Assembly (NCBI RefSeq): GCF_002871915.2 | Contig: NZ_CP126958.1 | Coordinates: forward strand, 1,364,001-1,428,000 | Direction: 5' to 3' | DNA length: 64,000 nucleotides | From: Aerococcus loyolae | GTDB lineage: Bacteria; Bacillota; Bacilli; Lactobacillales; Aerococcaceae | Shown: in pieces, positions 1 to 9,658 of the stretch | Numbering within the stretch: position 1 is the stretch's first letter | Layout of the letters: each line of letters begins with the position of its first letter | Program-made: the position numbers and the translations under genes | Notes under the pieces: model-generated | What the model was told of the DNA's origin: nothing | Seen by the model: only the letters and a program-made list of their open reading frames with translations | Database searches by the model: none

Positions 1-613
1 AGATCCAAAATTAAGTGAAAACGGTCGTAAAGAAGCGGCTAAAGCGGGTCAAGATTTAAAAGAAACAGGTATTGAATTTGATTCTGTACATACTTCCGTA
101 CTAACCCGTGCTATCCAAACCTGTAACATTGTTTTAGAAGAAATGGACCGCCTCTACTTACCAGTAGAAAAAAATTGGCGTTTAAATGAACGTCACTACG
201 GTGGTTTACAAGGTTTAAATAAAGCTGAAACCGCTGAAAAATATGGTGATGAACAAGTTCATATCTGGCGTCGTTCCTACGATGTACGTCCTCCACAAGC
301 TAGCGGTGAACAAGCCTTTGACCATCGTTATGACCACTTAGACACCCGCCACATGCTTGCTGGTGAATGTCTAAAGGATACCCTTGACCGTACCCTTCCT
401 TACTGGGAAGACCACATTGCTCCAGAACTTAAAGACGGTAAAAACGTTTTAGTTGTGGCTCATGGTAACAGCTTACGTTCCCTAACCAAACACATTGAAA
501 ACATTTCTGACGATGACATCATGGGCGTTGAAATCGCTACTGGCGAACCAATCGTTTATGACATCGACGAAAACCTCAATGTCGTTAACAAAACTGTCTT
601 ACACAAAAAATAA
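1..613 (+). CDS. gpmA: 2,3-bisphosphoglycerate-dependent phosphoglycerate mutase, 5' end outside window
   Basis: This glycolytic enzyme interconverts 3- and 2-phosphoglycerate in the cytoplasm. The reading frame is open from base 2, so the start and the N-terminal RHG catalytic histidine lie upstream of the window; the ATG at 143 is internal. Visible family motifs are [18 protein letters not shown] (with the catalytic glutamate) and the second catalytic histidine in [11 protein letters not shown]. The C-terminus ends in a lysine-rich tail as in cofactor-dependent mutases of lactic acid bacteria. A strong terminator follows within 15 bp, so this is the last gene of its transcript. The function is secure from the motifs. 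Confidence 0.95.
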   Translation, partial: DPKLSENGRKEAAKAGQDLKETGIEFDSVHTSVLTRAIQTCNIVLEEMDRLYLPVEKNWRLNERHYGGLQGLNKAETAEKYGDEQVHIWRRSYDVRPPQASGEQAFDHRYDHLDTRHMLAGECLKDTLDRTLPYWEDHIAPELKDGKNVLVVAHGNSLRSLTKHIENISDDDIMGVEIATGEPIVYDIDENLNVVNKTVLHKK

Positions 614-626
614 TTTCAAATAAATC

Positions 627-667
627 AAAGCAGCTCCTTTCCCTTTTCGAGACAGGAGCTGCTTTTT
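627..667 (+). terminator. Rho-independent terminator of gpmA
   Basis: A 12-bp stem (AAAGCAGCTCCT pairing with AGGAGCTGCTTT) is followed by a T run. It separates gpmA from the convergent nrdE and may serve both strands. Confidence 0.85.
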
Positions 668-705
668 TGCATGCTTATAATTGTTCATTCACTAGGGGTT
701 TTCGC

Positions 706-2904
706 CTAGATCATACAGGATTCACATTCCGAGTCGCCATTGCAGGAGGGACGGTCGGGAGACGTTGGACCTGGAGAGAGCAGTTCATCACTTTCTAAAT
801 GTTCACTACCTTCTAAAACATCTTGACGGACGCGAACATAGTAAATGGTGGAACAGCCCTTGCTATAGGCATAGATATAGGCCCGGTTCAAATCGCGGGT
901 GGTCGCTTCCGAAGACATGAAGAGGGTTAAGGAGATAGCTTGGTCCACATGCTTTTGGGCAGCGGCCACAATATCGATGATGGCTTGAGGACCGACTTCA
1001 TAGGCTCCCCGTTGATAATAAGCATAGTTGTCATTATCAATTTGATAAGCAGGAACATAAACCCGACCTAATTTGCCTTCTTTACGGGTTTCTACTGGTG
1101 AAACTACTGGTTGCAAGCTCGGTGTACATGAAGACAGGTAGGAAATCGACCCCGTTGGAGCAACTGCTAGCAAGTGGGCGTTAGCGATACCGTCTTCTTG
1201 AATGGCCTTAGCGAGGGCTTGCCAGTCCTCTTGACTTGGTAATTGTAAACCGTAATCTTGGAGTAATTGACGGACTCTTTCTGTCTTAGGCTGTACCCTT
1301 GATTCAGTATATTTCTTGAAGTAAGAACCATCCGCATATTCCGATTCAGCAAAGCCGGCAAAAGGCCCATGTTGTTTCACTAAGTCGTGTGAGGCTTTAA
1401 AGGCATGGTAGGCCAGTGCATAGAAGAACATGTCGGTAAAGTCTACGGCCTCTTCTGAGTCATAATAAATATGGTTGGTGGCTAAGAAACCATGTAAGTT
1501 CATAGCCCCTAGTCCAACAGCATGGTTGGCTTGGTTGCCCTTCTTAATCGATGGTGCAGACTCTAGGTCAGACTTTCTCGAAATACGGTCCAGAGCTTGG
1601 ATGGCATGGTTGACTAAGTGGCCGAAGTCTGGGGCTTGATCCATAGCTTTAGCGATATTGAGCGAACCTAGGTTACAACAAATGTCTTCCCCGATAGTGC
1701 GGAAAGAAAGGTCTTCATTATAGCTGGAAGGAGTAGATACTTGGGTAATTTCTGAACATAAGTTGGACATCACAATCCGTCCTTTTTTCTTATGGGGATT
1801 GCGGCGGTTTACCGTATCTTCAAACATTAAATAAGGGTAACCTGATTCAAAATGCAGTTCCGCAATGACTTGGAAAAGTTTTCTTGCCGAAATAAAGTCC
1901 TTATGGATGGCTGGATTAGCCAATAACTCGTCATATTTTTCGGTAATGGAAATATCCGACATGGCCTTGCCGTATACTTTTTTAATGTCGTAAGGTGAAA
2001 AGAGGGCCATGTCCTTATTTTCCTTAGCGAGTTGGAAGGTGATATCTGGAACCACAACACCTAAGGACAGGGATTTAATCCGAATCTTTTCATCAGCATT
2101 TTCACGTTTGGTGTCCAGGAATTTAAGGATATCGGGATGGTGGGCATGGAGGTAGACCGCCCCTGCGCCTTGGCGTTGGCCCAGTTGGTTAGCATAGGAA
2201 AATGAGTCTTCCAAGAGCTTCATCACCGGCACCACCCCAGATGCCTGGTTGGCCATGCCTTTAATAGGAGCCGTAGTCTCTCTTAAATTGGTCAAGCAGA
2301 GCGCCACACCTCCGCCTCGTTTGGACAATTGCAGACTGGTTGCAATACTTCTCGCGATGGATTCCATATTATCCTCTACCCTTAAGAGATAGCAGGAAAT
2401 ATATTCACCCCGTCTTTTCTTAGCCGCATTGAGGAAGGTCGGCGTAGCTGGTTGAAAGCGATTAGCCAAAATATCAGCTGCCAGCGCCTTGGCCAAGTCT
2501 TGGTCGCCATTGGCTAAAAAGAGCGCATTAGCAATCACCCGGTCTTCATAAGTTTCTAGATAATAAGCCTTATCATCCGTCTTTAGGGCGTAGGCGGAAT
2601 AGAATTTCATGGCCCCAATTAAATTGGGAAAGGCAAAATCTTGGTCATCCGCCCATTGGTAGATTTCATGGATAAAATCTTTGGAATATTGGTCAAAGAC
2701 TTCCTTTTCATAGTAATTATTCTCAAAAAGATAGTCCAACTTACTATCCAAGTTAGCAAAAGTCTTGGTCTTGGCTTGGATATAGTCTCTCATATAGACA
2801 GCTACGGCTTCTTTATCTGCTTGAAAATTATAGTGGCCTGCTTGGTCTTTAAAACGGGTTAAAGCATTCAGTGACAGGTAGTTTTCCTCTTGCTTGAATG
2901 TCAT
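706..2904 (-). CDS. nrdE: Class I ribonucleotide reductase catalytic subunit (NrdE type)
   Basis: The alpha subunit reduces ribonucleoside diphosphates to deoxyribonucleotides. Its 732 residues match NrdE length. Visible catalytic features are Cys171 (EYISCYLL), the thiyl-radical loop N381-L-C383-S-E385, the second redox cysteine Cys410 (CCNLGSLN), the tyrosine pair in IYYVR used for radical transfer, and a C-terminal CESC redox shuttle. The ATG is preceded by AAAGGAG at good spacing. It is the third gene of the nrdF-nrdI-nrdE run, 50 bp after nrdI. No nrdH glutaredoxin-like gene is in the window. Its NrdF partner is the metal-free type, so the pair should be class Ie rather than class Ib. 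Confidence 0.95.
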   Translation of the reverse strand: MTFKQEENYLSLNALTRFKDQAGHYNFQADKEAVAVYMRDYIQAKTKTFANLDSKLDYLFENNYYEKEVFDQYSKDFIHEIYQWADDQDFAFPNLIGAMKFYSAYALKTDDKAYYLETYEDRVIANALFLANGDQDLAKALAADILANRFQPATPTFLNAAKKRRGEYISCYLLRVEDNMESIARSIATSLQLSKRGGGVALCLTNLRETTAPIKGMANQASGVVPVMKLLEDSFSYANQLGQRQGAGAVYLHAHHPDILKFLDTKRENADEKIRIKSLSLGVVVPDITFQLAKENKDMALFSPYDIKKVYGKAMSDISITEKYDELLANPAIHKDFISARKLFQVIAELHFESGYPYLMFEDTVNRRNPHKKKGRIVMSNLCSEITQVSTPSSYNEDLSFRTIGEDICCNLGSLNIAKAMDQAPDFGHLVNHAIQALDRISRKSDLESAPSIKKGNQANHAVGLGAMNLHGFLATNHIYYDSEEAVDFTDMFFYALAYHAFKASHDLVKQHGPFAGFAESEYADGSYFKKYTESRVQPKTERVRQLLQDYGLQLPSQEDWQALAKAIQEDGIANAHLLAVAPTGSISYLSSCTPSLQPVVSPVETRKEGKLGRVYVPAYQIDNDNYAYYQRGAYEVGPQAIIDIVAAAQKHVDQAISLTLFMSSEATTRDLNRAYIYAYSKGCSTIYYVRVRQDVLEGSEHLESDELLSPGPTSPDRPSCNGDSECESCMI

Positions 2905-2954
2905 TAAGACATACTCCTTTCAATAATCGCCACTCGGGCTTGGCTTGCACTTGC

Positions 2955-3383
2955 TTATTGGTCAGCGTTAAAGGTTTCGCTAATTATGCGGTTAACTTCT
3001 TCGACATCCTCTTTAGTCCCAATCAATTCAAATTGATATAAGAGCGGGACCTTCAATTTATAAGAAATCACTGGCCCGGCAATGGCAAAGGAATCACCAA
3101 AATTGGTATTGCCAGAGGAAATCACCCCGAGGCAGTGTTTGCGATTATCTGGATCATTCAAGAAATGAATAACCTGCTTAGGCACAGCGCCATGGGCATC
3201 AACCTGACCGGCATCTGTGACTTTGCCGCCTGAATAAGTAGGTACGATTAAAACATAGTCTTCGTCCACCTTAATGCGTTCTTCCTCATCAATGGGAATA
3301 CGGATGGATTCGGCATCCAATTTTTGAACGAAACGGTGGGTATTATTTGATTGCGTAGAAAAATATACAATTAATTCTTTCAT
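2955..3383 (-). CDS. nrdI: NrdI flavodoxin-like activase for NrdF
   Basis: NrdI is a small flavodoxin that supplies the oxidant used to activate NrdF. The 142-residue protein has the FMN-phosphate loop near the N-terminus ([12 protein letters not shown]), the PTYSGG loop and the [13 protein letters not shown] loop near the flavin ring. Its ATG overlaps the nrdF stop by one base (TAATG), so the two are translationally coupled. In class Ie systems NrdI is known to be needed for covalent hydroxylation of the NrdF tyrosine to DOPA. The context here fits that role. Confidence 0.93.
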   Translation of the reverse strand: MKELIVYFSTQSNNTHRFVQKLDAESIRIPIDEEERIKVDEDYVLIVPTYSGGKVTDAGQVDAHGAVPKQVIHFLNDPDNRKHCLGVISSGNTNFGDSFAIAGPVISYKLKVPLLYQFELIGTKEDVEEVNRIISETFNADQ

Positions 3384-4396
3384 TAGAAATCCCAGTCCTC
3401 ATCTAGTGTTTCTTCACTTGTTCCAATAATATAAGATGACCCACTTCCTGAGAAGAAGTCATGGTTTTCGTCGGCACGAGCAGATAATTGTGCAAAGACC
3501 TCTGGAGCAATCCGCGTTTCTTCCTTGGTAAATGGTGACTCATAGCCTAAGTTTTGTAAGAATTTACCCGCATTATATAAGGAGAAGCGAATGGCTTCAT
3601 CAGCTAAACCAAAGCCGTCATAGAGTTGGCGTAAATAAGTTTTTTCTAAATCAATCATCTTATATAAAAGGTCGAAAACGAATTGTTTCATTTCGGCTTG
3701 TTTCTCTGGGCTTAATTTAACAACCTTTAATTGATATTTATAACCACTATAGAAATTATGAATCACTTTATCCCGTAAAATGAGACGGATGATATCTGAG
3801 GTGTTCGGCAATTTGCCACGGGCTGACAGATAAAATGGTAAGTAAAAGCCCCCATAAAGTAAGAAACCTGGCATTAAGGCAGCAGCGATTTTAGATTTTA
3901 GGGGATCATCAGCGGTGTAGAAAGGAATCAGAGCCTTGGGACGGGCTTGGAGCGCTTCATTATCTACCACCCATTCGTGGGCTTCTTCAATTTGCTCACT
4001 GGTACATAAGGTAGAGAAAATGGTTCCATAAGAACGGGCGTGAACCCCAACCATGAAGGCAAAATTAGCATAAATCACTTGTTCTTGTTCAGTAAGGGAA
4101 TTCTTAATCTGAGCTACATCCCCGATCGAGGCTTGAACAGTATCTAATAGGGTTAGGCCTGTAAAGGTGCGGGTAATTAATTGTTGCCAATCGTCATCGA
4201 GCTCATTCCAGGATGGGAGGTCATTAGAAACGGGTATATTTTCAGGCAACCAAAAGTTTTGGGTGACCCGGTTCCAAACTTCTAAATCTTTTTCATCGAC
4301 GATTTTGTTCCAATTGATAGCTCTCATATTTTGGCTTTGGTCAAAATAGGCATATTCTACCGGCGACACGGACCGATCATAATAATTTTTTGTCAT
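3383..4396 (-). CDS. nrdF: Ribonucleotide reductase radical subunit NrdF, metal-free (class Ie, VPK) variant
   Basis: The beta subunit generates the radical for NrdE. The ATG at 4396 begins MTKNYYDRS; a GTG seven codons upstream is less likely. Numbered from that ATG, Asp85 (LTLLDTVQ), His119 and His213 are kept. Three of the four usual metal-ligand glutamates are replaced: Val116 ([10 protein letters not shown]), Pro176 (MPGFLLYGG) and Lys210 ([10 protein letters not shown]). The radical tyrosine is kept as Tyr123. This Val-Pro-Lys set is the documented mark of class Ie R2 proteins, which carry a DOPA radical and bind no metal. The assignment follows from residue alignment by eye; the chemistry is known for the family, not shown here. 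Confidence 0.93.
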   Translation of the reverse strand: MTKNYYDRSVSPVEYAYFDQSQNMRAINWNKIVDEKDLEVWNRVTQNFWLPENIPVSNDLPSWNELDDDWQQLITRTFTGLTLLDTVQASIGDVAQIKNSLTEQEQVIYANFAFMVGVHARSYGTIFSTLCTSEQIEEAHEWVVDNEALQARPKALIPFYTADDPLKSKIAAALMPGFLLYGGFYLPFYLSARGKLPNTSDIIRLILRDKVIHNFYSGYKYQLKVVKLSPEKQAEMKQFVFDLLYKMIDLEKTYLRQLYDGFGLADEAIRFSLYNAGKFLQNLGYESPFTKEETRIAPEVFAQLSARADENHDFFSGSGSSYIIGTSEETLDEDWDF

Positions 4397-4466
4397 GATT
4401 TCTATCCCACTTTTCACTTAAATTTTCCCAGGACTACATGCATGCGATCTGGCATAGAATAAATTA

Positions 4467-4482
4467 ACACAAGATATAGTGG
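4467..4482 (-). promoter_or_regulatory. NrdR box, gene-proximal
   Basis: The 16-mer ACACAAGATATAGTGG matches 14 of 16 positions of the NrdR box consensus acaCwAtATaTwGtgt. It lies about 70 bp upstream of nrdF. Paired with the box at 4498-4513 it should mediate ATP/dATP-dependent repression by NrdR. Confidence 0.8.
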
Positions 4483-4497
4483 TTAACAAGTCAATAT

Positions 4498-4513
4498 CCA
4501 CATTATATTGTGT
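4498..4513 (-). promoter_or_regulatory. NrdR box, gene-distal
   Basis: CCACATTATATTGTGT matches 14 of 16 consensus positions. Its start is 31 bp from that of the proximal box, about three helical turns, the spacing typical of functional NrdR box pairs. The rest of 4514-4800 holds no convincing gene; it contains only a weak hairpin at 4722-4754 that could act as a second minus-strand terminator. Confidence 0.78.
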
Positions 4514-4801
4514 ATGTAAAAATGCAAAGATATAAGCGAAAAACTTCACTAGAATCCAAGCCTATTTCGATAAGCTTTTTTACGGGAGATAATTTTGTCA
4601 AGGGGGTAAATTATTTTCATGAAAAAGGCGATTTCCAATACAATTTTTGTATAGAAATTAGTAAAAAGCAATCAAAGACCTGCTTATTTGTGCATTTAAC
4701 TTTTAAATGCTAGATTCAAAAAAGGCTAGATCTATAAAAACGATAAGTCTAGCTTGAAAAAGAATGTAAGGATCATCCACATCACTAAATTTTATTCGAT
4801 T

Positions 4802-4836
4802 AAAAAGAGGCTAAAAGCTTTCGCCTTAGCCTCTTT
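4802..4836 (-). terminator. Terminator of the amino-sugar operon
   Basis: An 11-bp stem (AAAGAGGCTAA with TTAGCCTCTTT) is followed by a T run on the minus strand, 12 bp after the nagA stop. Confidence 0.85.
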
Positions 4837-4848
4837 AATTCACTATGA

Positions 4849-5991
4849 TTAATAAACTTTTTTCCCATTGAGATAAGTGGCTTGTAATTGTCCTTGTTCA
4901 TTGAGAACGATGAAATCCGCGTCCAGTCCGGCTTTAATTTGGCCACATTGATCCTCAATCCCCACTGACTTGGCAGGATTATAGGAAGCCATTTGAACGG
5001 CTTCTTCTAAGGAAACCAAGTTCCAGGCCACCAAATTTTCTACGGCCTTAGCCAGGGTAAGAATAGATCCTGCTAAGTTACCACCGTTAACTAAACGAGC
5101 GGCCCCGTCTTTAACGATAACCGCAAGTTCACCCAACATTGAGGGGCCTTCTGGCATACCGCCTGCCCGCATACAGTCTGTGATCAAAACCACTTCGCCT
5201 TTCTTGCGAGCCTTTAAGACCACATTAATGGCACCAGGTTTAACGTGGAAACCGTCACAGATTAACTCAGTGTATAAATTATCCAAGGTCAAAGCCGCTC
5301 CTACCAAGCCAGGTTCGCGGTGGTGGAGACCACTCATCCCATTATAGGTATGGTTAATTAAGTGGGCACCGGCTTCAACAGCTGCTTTGGCTTGATCGTA
5401 AGTCGCATTGGAGTGTCCAAGAGAAATATGAACTCCCAAGGCTTCAGCTTGAGGGATGAAATCAACGACACCTTTCCTCTCTGGGGCTAAGGCTATTTTA
5501 TTGAGGAGTCCCTCTGAAGCCTCTAACCAGGTTTTGACCTTTTCGATATCAGGGTCAGACATATAGTTCTCATTTTGGGCGCCCTTATGTTCTTCTGTGA
5601 AGAAGGGCCCTTCAAAGAATATTCCCCGAATTTTAGCGCCTGATACTTTGTCCTTACTTTGGGCCACTACTTGGCAAGCCGTAGTTAAGTTCTCACTGGT
5701 ATCGGTTAAGGTGGTTGGTAGCCAAGAGGTCACCCCACAGGACAAGAGCCCTTTAGAAATGGCCTCAATACCTTCTGGGTCTTTGTCCATGACATCGTAA
5801 CCATGAAAACCATGGATATGGGTATCCACTAAACCGGGAGCCAGGATTCCATCACTATAATCAATCACTTCTGCCTGGTCGGGAACTGCCTTGACCACCT
5901 GACCAAAAGTCCCATCATCATTAACGATTAAATAGGCCTCCTCTTCCTTGTGGTCAGCTAATAAGATGGCCTTTGCCTTGATATATTTCAT
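4849..5991 (-). CDS. nagA: N-acetylglucosamine-6-phosphate deacetylase
   Basis: NagA converts GlcNAc-6-phosphate to glucosamine-6-phosphate plus acetate. The 380-residue amidohydrolase shows the HxH metal motif (VDTHIHGFHG, His58 and His60), a metal-binding Glu in GPFFTEEHKG, the HISLGHSNATY and NHTYNGM histidines, and the catalytic Asp in LITDCMRAGG. The ATG at 5991 is chosen over an upstream GTG because GAAAGGG sits nine bases before it. It is the last gene of the rpiR-nanE-PTS-nagA run, 73 bp after the PTS gene. No nagB is in the window, so the next step must be encoded elsewhere. Confidence 0.94.
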   Translation of the reverse strand: MKYIKAKAILLADHKEEEAYLIVNDDGTFGQVVKAVPDQAEVIDYSDGILAPGLVDTHIHGFHGYDVMDKDPEGIEAISKGLLSCGVTSWLPTTLTDTSENLTTACQVVAQSKDKVSGAKIRGIFFEGPFFTEEHKGAQNENYMSDPDIEKVKTWLEASEGLLNKIALAPERKGVVDFIPQAEALGVHISLGHSNATYDQAKAAVEAGAHLINHTYNGMSGLHHREPGLVGAALTLDNLYTELICDGFHVKPGAINVVLKARKKGEVVLITDCMRAGGMPEGPSMLGELAVIVKDGAARLVNGGNLAGSILTLAKAVENLVAWNLVSLEEAVQMASYNPAKSVGIEDQCGQIKAGLDADFIVLNEQGQLQATYLNGKKVY

Positions 5992-6064
5992 CACTAACAC
6001 CCTTTCAATATGCTTTTCCTTTGAAATGGAAACCTAATCCTTCACACTAATGCCAAGAAGTTAA

Positions 6065-8044
6065 CTACTTATGCAAGCGGATAATTTCGTCTCCAGGACC
6101 AACTTCACCACTAGCTACTGTTTCGATTTGGTCATAGTCACTGGTATTGGTTACCACAAGAACTACCGAGGCATCATAGGCGGCAGATTCAATGGCTTGG
6201 CGGTCAAAAGTAATCAGGAGGTCACCAATACTTACCTTGTCGCCTTGTTTAACTCTTGGAGTAAAGCCTTGGCCCTTTAATTCCACGGTATCTAAACCAA
6301 TATGAATGAGGACTTCCATGCCCTCTTCACTGGTTAAACCGATCGCATGGCCTGTTTCAAATAGGCTGGTCACTACCCCATTGACAGGAGAAATCACCTG
6401 GTCACTTTCAGGGCGAATGGCTAATCCTTGTCCCATCGTTCCTTGGCTAAAGACTGGGTCATTCACTTCACTTAAATTATAAAGGGAGCCCGCTACAGGT
6501 GTAAAGAGACTCATGGCTTCAGTTGCTTGAGAAAAATCAGAATCAGCTAAAATTTCATTAATCTCAGCGCTATAAATATTCGATTTTCCCCCATAAATGG
6601 CTTGAATACCGTTCTTGACATCAAGCACCCCGGTAGCCCCTAAACTTTTGAGGGTGTCTTTATTGACCTTTCCATTCTCTTTAACCGATACCCGTAAGCG
6701 GGTGGCACATGCGGTCACATGGTCAATATTTTCTGGTCCACCCAAGCCTTCAATAATGGTCAAGGCCTTGTCGTGGAGAGTGCCTGAAGATTGACCCGAG
6801 CGAGTCTTTCCACTGTTAGCCTGGTCAGCGGTCATTTCCATACCAGGAATCGTCACATGGAACTTCTTAATACAGAATCTAAAGACAATATAGTAGAGAA
6901 TTGCCCAGATGATCCCTATTGGAATAACCCGGATCCAGTTGGTTTGGCTGTTGCCTTGGAAGGGACCAAAGAGCAGGAAGTCAATCAGTCCTCCTGAGAA
7001 AGTATTACCAATTCGAATTTGGAGGATATCGGCAATATAGAAGGACACCCCATCAAGGAAGGCGTGAATCACATATAACCAGGGAGCCGCAAAGAGGAAA
7101 GAAAACTCAATCGGTTCAGTAATCCCGGTTAAGAAAGAAGTCAGCCCACTCGAGAAATAAAAACCTGCATTGGCTGGACGATTTTCCTTAGGGATAGAAT
7201 GATACATGGCTAGAGTTGCTGCTGGTAAACCAAACATCATGGTCGCGAAACGCCCTGCAAAGAAGCGGGTTCCATAAGTATAGAGACCAGTAAAGTTAGG
7301 ATCAGCTAATTGGGCAAAGTAAATATTTTGGGCCCCTTCAATGGTTTGACCAGCCACCGTCTCTACCCCACCCAGTGAGGTATACCAGAAAAGTGGGTAA
7401 ATGGTATGGTGGAGACCCACCGCACCGGTTAGACGGAGGAAGAAACCATAGAAGAAGGAACCAATACTTCCCATGGCTGCGATCTGTTCACCTAAGCCCA
7501 CCATGGCTTCTTGAATCGGTGGCCAGATCACATAAATGATCGACCCTAGAAAAATGGCTGCTATTGCTGAAACAATGGGAATAAAACGGTTACCCCCAAA
7601 GAAACCTAAGAATTGCGGAAGTTCAATCTTACGATAACGGTTATGTAAGTAGGTCACGGTTAAACCAATTAACAAGGCGCCCAGCACCCCGGTATCAATC
7701 GTCGCATCAGGTTCGGAGAAGAGTTGCAACCAGGCACTGATGGTAGCTGTATAGACGAGGAAGGCCACCCCAGCGGATAAACCAGCCGTCCCGTGGTCAG
7801 CTTCTGACAGCCCCACCGCGATCCCAATGGAGAAGATAAGGGGTAAGTTAGCAAAGACGGCATTCCCCGCCATGGTCATCACGGTAAAGACCGCTTGGAT
7901 AAAATCATTGGCTAAAAAGGGAAATTGAGCCAGAGCGGCATCGTTAGATAAAGCACTCCCTAGGCCCAATAAGAGCCCCGCTACCGGCAAGATAGCAATC
8001 GGCAGCATAAAAGCCTGACCTAACTTAGAGAATTTTTCAAACAT
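6065..8044 (-). CDS. PTS glucose/N-acetylglucosamine-family permease EIICBA
   Basis: This 659-residue membrane permease imports and phosphorylates a hexose or amino sugar. The order is IIC (about 1-395, multiple membrane helices, GGNRFIP and GITEPIEF motifs), a linker, IIB (about 425-500, phosphorylated Cys446 in VTACATRL) and IIA (about 512-659, active His581 in VLIHIGLDTVEL). It lies 15 bp after nanE and before nagA, so the likely substrate is N-acetylglucosamine or N-acetylmannosamine. The sequence alone does not separate these from glucose. RBS AAGGAGG precedes the ATG. Confidence 0.9.
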   Translation of the reverse strand: MFEKFSKLGQAFMLPIAILPVAGLLLGLGSALSNDAALAQFPFLANDFIQAVFTVMTMAGNAVFANLPLIFSIGIAVGLSEADHGTAGLSAGVAFLVYTATISAWLQLFSEPDATIDTGVLGALLIGLTVTYLHNRYRKIELPQFLGFFGGNRFIPIVSAIAAIFLGSIIYVIWPPIQEAMVGLGEQIAAMGSIGSFFYGFFLRLTGAVGLHHTIYPLFWYTSLGGVETVAGQTIEGAQNIYFAQLADPNFTGLYTYGTRFFAGRFATMMFGLPAATLAMYHSIPKENRPANAGFYFSSGLTSFLTGITEPIEFSFLFAAPWLYVIHAFLDGVSFYIADILQIRIGNTFSGGLIDFLLFGPFQGNSQTNWIRVIPIGIIWAILYYIVFRFCIKKFHVTIPGMEMTADQANSGKTRSGQSSGTLHDKALTIIEGLGGPENIDHVTACATRLRVSVKENGKVNKDTLKSLGATGVLDVKNGIQAIYGGKSNIYSAEINEILADSDFSQATEAMSLFTPVAGSLYNLSEVNDPVFSQGTMGQGLAIRPESDQVISPVNGVVTSLFETGHAIGLTSEEGMEVLIHIGLDTVELKGQGFTPRVKQGDKVSIGDLLITFDRQAIESAAYDASVVLVVTNTSDYDQIETVASGEVGPGDEIIRLHK

Positions 8045-8059
8045 GGCTGTTCCTCCTTA

Positions 8060-8752
8060 TTATTCATCCAAAGCCTGGATAAAGCGTTGGGCAATTTCCT
8101 TAGGCCGGGTAATCGCCCCACCGACAACAATGCCTTTAGCGCCCAGGTCTTGGATCTTCTTAGCTTGACTGGGATAGTGAATCTTGCCTTCAGCAATCAC
8201 ATCACACCCAGCTTCAACCAGCTGGCTAATCAAGTCATAATTGGGCCCATCAATATTTTCACTATAGTCGGTATAGCCAGCTAAAGTGGTTCCGACAAAG
8301 TCAATCCCCTCTTGGTGGGCATTGAGCCCCTCTTCAAAGGTTGAAATATCGGCCATAAATAATTGGTCAGGGTATTTCTCCTTAATTTGGTGGATAAATT
8401 CATTGACCGTTAGCCCGTCATGGCGTTTGCGGTCAGTCAAATCCAAGGCGATCACTTCACAACCGGTTTCAACCAGTTGGTCAATTTCATCCATAGTAGC
8501 GGTGATGAAGGGTTCTTCAGGTGGGTAATCTTTCTTAATAATCCCAATGATGGGAAGGTCGACAACTTCCTGGATTTGCTTAATATCTCTGACTGAATTA
8601 GCCCGTAAGCCAACTGCTCCAGCCTCCTGAGCAGCTTTGGCCATTAGGGGCATAATACCTCCCTCTTCCGTATAGAGCGGTTCGCCTGGAAGGGCTTGAC
8701 AAGAAACAATTAAGCCGCCAGAGACTTGGTCGATAAATTCTGCTTTATTCAT
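8060..8752 (-). CDS. nanE: N-acetylmannosamine-6-phosphate 2-epimerase
   Basis: NanE epimerises ManNAc-6-phosphate to GlcNAc-6-phosphate, feeding NagA. The 230-residue TIM-barrel shows [11 protein letters not shown] at the N-terminus, GLRANSV, the phosphate-binding GTTLAGYT, and the C-terminal [14 protein letters not shown] loop, all NanE hallmarks. It starts 19 bp after the regulator. No sialic acid lyase or NanK kinase is in the window, which suggests that the phosphorylated amino sugar comes directly from the adjacent PTS. Confidence 0.93.
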   Translation of the reverse strand: MNKAEFIDQVSGGLIVSCQALPGEPLYTEEGGIMPLMAKAAQEAGAVGLRANSVRDIKQIQEVVDLPIIGIIKKDYPPEEPFITATMDEIDQLVETGCEVIALDLTDRKRHDGLTVNEFIHQIKEKYPDQLFMADISTFEEGLNAHQEGIDFVGTTLAGYTDYSENIDGPNYDLISQLVEAGCDVIAEGKIHYPSQAKKIQDLGAKGIVVGGAITRPKEIAQRFIQALDE

Positions 8753-8771
8753 TTGCTATCAATCTCCTTTT

Positions 8772-9620
8772 TTATTTAATATATAAATTATCGCGATCAG
8801 GATTTACATTTAAGGATTTTAAACTTTGTTGGAATTTTTCTTGGCGTTTGAAGCGGTCTTCTTCCATTAAATAGTCATAAATCACGTCACACATGACAAT
8901 AAGGGGCAATTGCGGAGAAATACGATTACCAAAATTAAGGTTTTTTACACTGGCAATTTTAATCAGGTTATCTAATTCCTGATTCTTATTGGCATTACTA
9001 TGGGCTGTAAATAAAACAGTATAGGCCTGATTTTGCTTAGCTGCATAGAGAGCTTGGTTTATGACCTCTGTATGACCCGATACTGAAAAACCTAGCACAC
9101 AAGATTTGGCGTTAACCACCACATTATGGACGCGGATTAAGTCGTAGTCAGTAATGGCCTGGCAGGGAAAACCTAGTCGCATCAATCGTTGACTAAACTC
9201 ACGGGCAGCCAATCCAGAACTGCCGATACCATAGATATAGATCTGGTCTTGACTAATTAAGGCTGTAACCAGGTCATGGATATCATTTTCATCAAGCAGG
9301 TTATAGCTTTTATTGATGATGGCATTGTAGTCCGAGAGCACCCGCATGGTATGTTTGTTGGAAGCCTCTATCCCCCGGTGACTAGGCATTTGCTGGTATT
9401 CAAACAAAAATTCCCGATAGCCCTTGAAACCTAATTTCTTTGCAAAGCGGGTAAAGGTGGAATCCGAAACATGGAGTTTCTTCCCCAGTTGGTCTACCGC
9501 TAAATCCCCCTCGCCTGGATTAGCCTGGATAAAATAATCGCCAATGATTTTCTCTCCAGGGGATAAGGATTCATAAGATGCTTCAATTAAAGGAATAATG
9601 CTATCAGTAAACTTTTTCAT
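8772..9620 (-). CDS. RpiR-family regulator of the amino-sugar operon
   Basis: A 282-residue transcription factor with an N-terminal RpiR helix-turn-helix (about 5-75, LHVSDSTFTRFAKKLGFKGY) and a C-terminal SIS sugar-phosphate-binding domain (about 115-250, IYGIGSSGLAAREFSQRL and GFSVSGHTEV). The ATG at 9620 is preferred because AAGGAGGG lies just upstream; an in-frame start 11 codons earlier is less plausible. As first gene of the operon it probably responds to GlcNAc-6-P or ManNAc-6-P and regulates itself and the catabolic genes. Confidence 0.88.
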   Translation of the reverse strand: MKKFTDSIIPLIEASYESLSPGEKIIGDYFIQANPGEGDLAVDQLGKKLHVSDSTFTRFAKKLGFKGYREFLFEYQQMPSHRGIEASNKHTMRVLSDYNAIINKSYNLLDENDIHDLVTALISQDQIYIYGIGSSGLAAREFSQRLMRLGFPCQAITDYDLIRVHNVVVNAKSCVLGFSVSGHTEVINQALYAAKQNQAYTVLFTAHSNANKNQELDNLIKIASVKNLNFGNRISPQLPLIVMCDVIYDYLMEEDRFKRQEKFQQSLKSLNVNPDRDNLYIK

Positions 9621-9638
9621 TTTGCCCTCCTTTCCAGC

Positions 9639-9652
9639 TGTAATCGCTTTCA
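9639..9652 (-). promoter_or_regulatory. CcpA cre site
   Basis: On the minus strand TGAAAGCGATTACA matches every constrained position of the cre consensus TGWAANCGNTNWCA. It lies just downstream of the -10 box, where bound CcpA would block initiation, so the amino-sugar operon is likely under glucose repression. Confidence 0.8.
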
Positions 9653-9658
9653 CCTATA

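Noticed and set aside
4510..4713. 67-codon open frame on the plus strand upstream of nrdF
   Set aside because: It starts inside an NrdR box, has no RBS and shows no recognisable protein features; it lies in the regulatory spacer.
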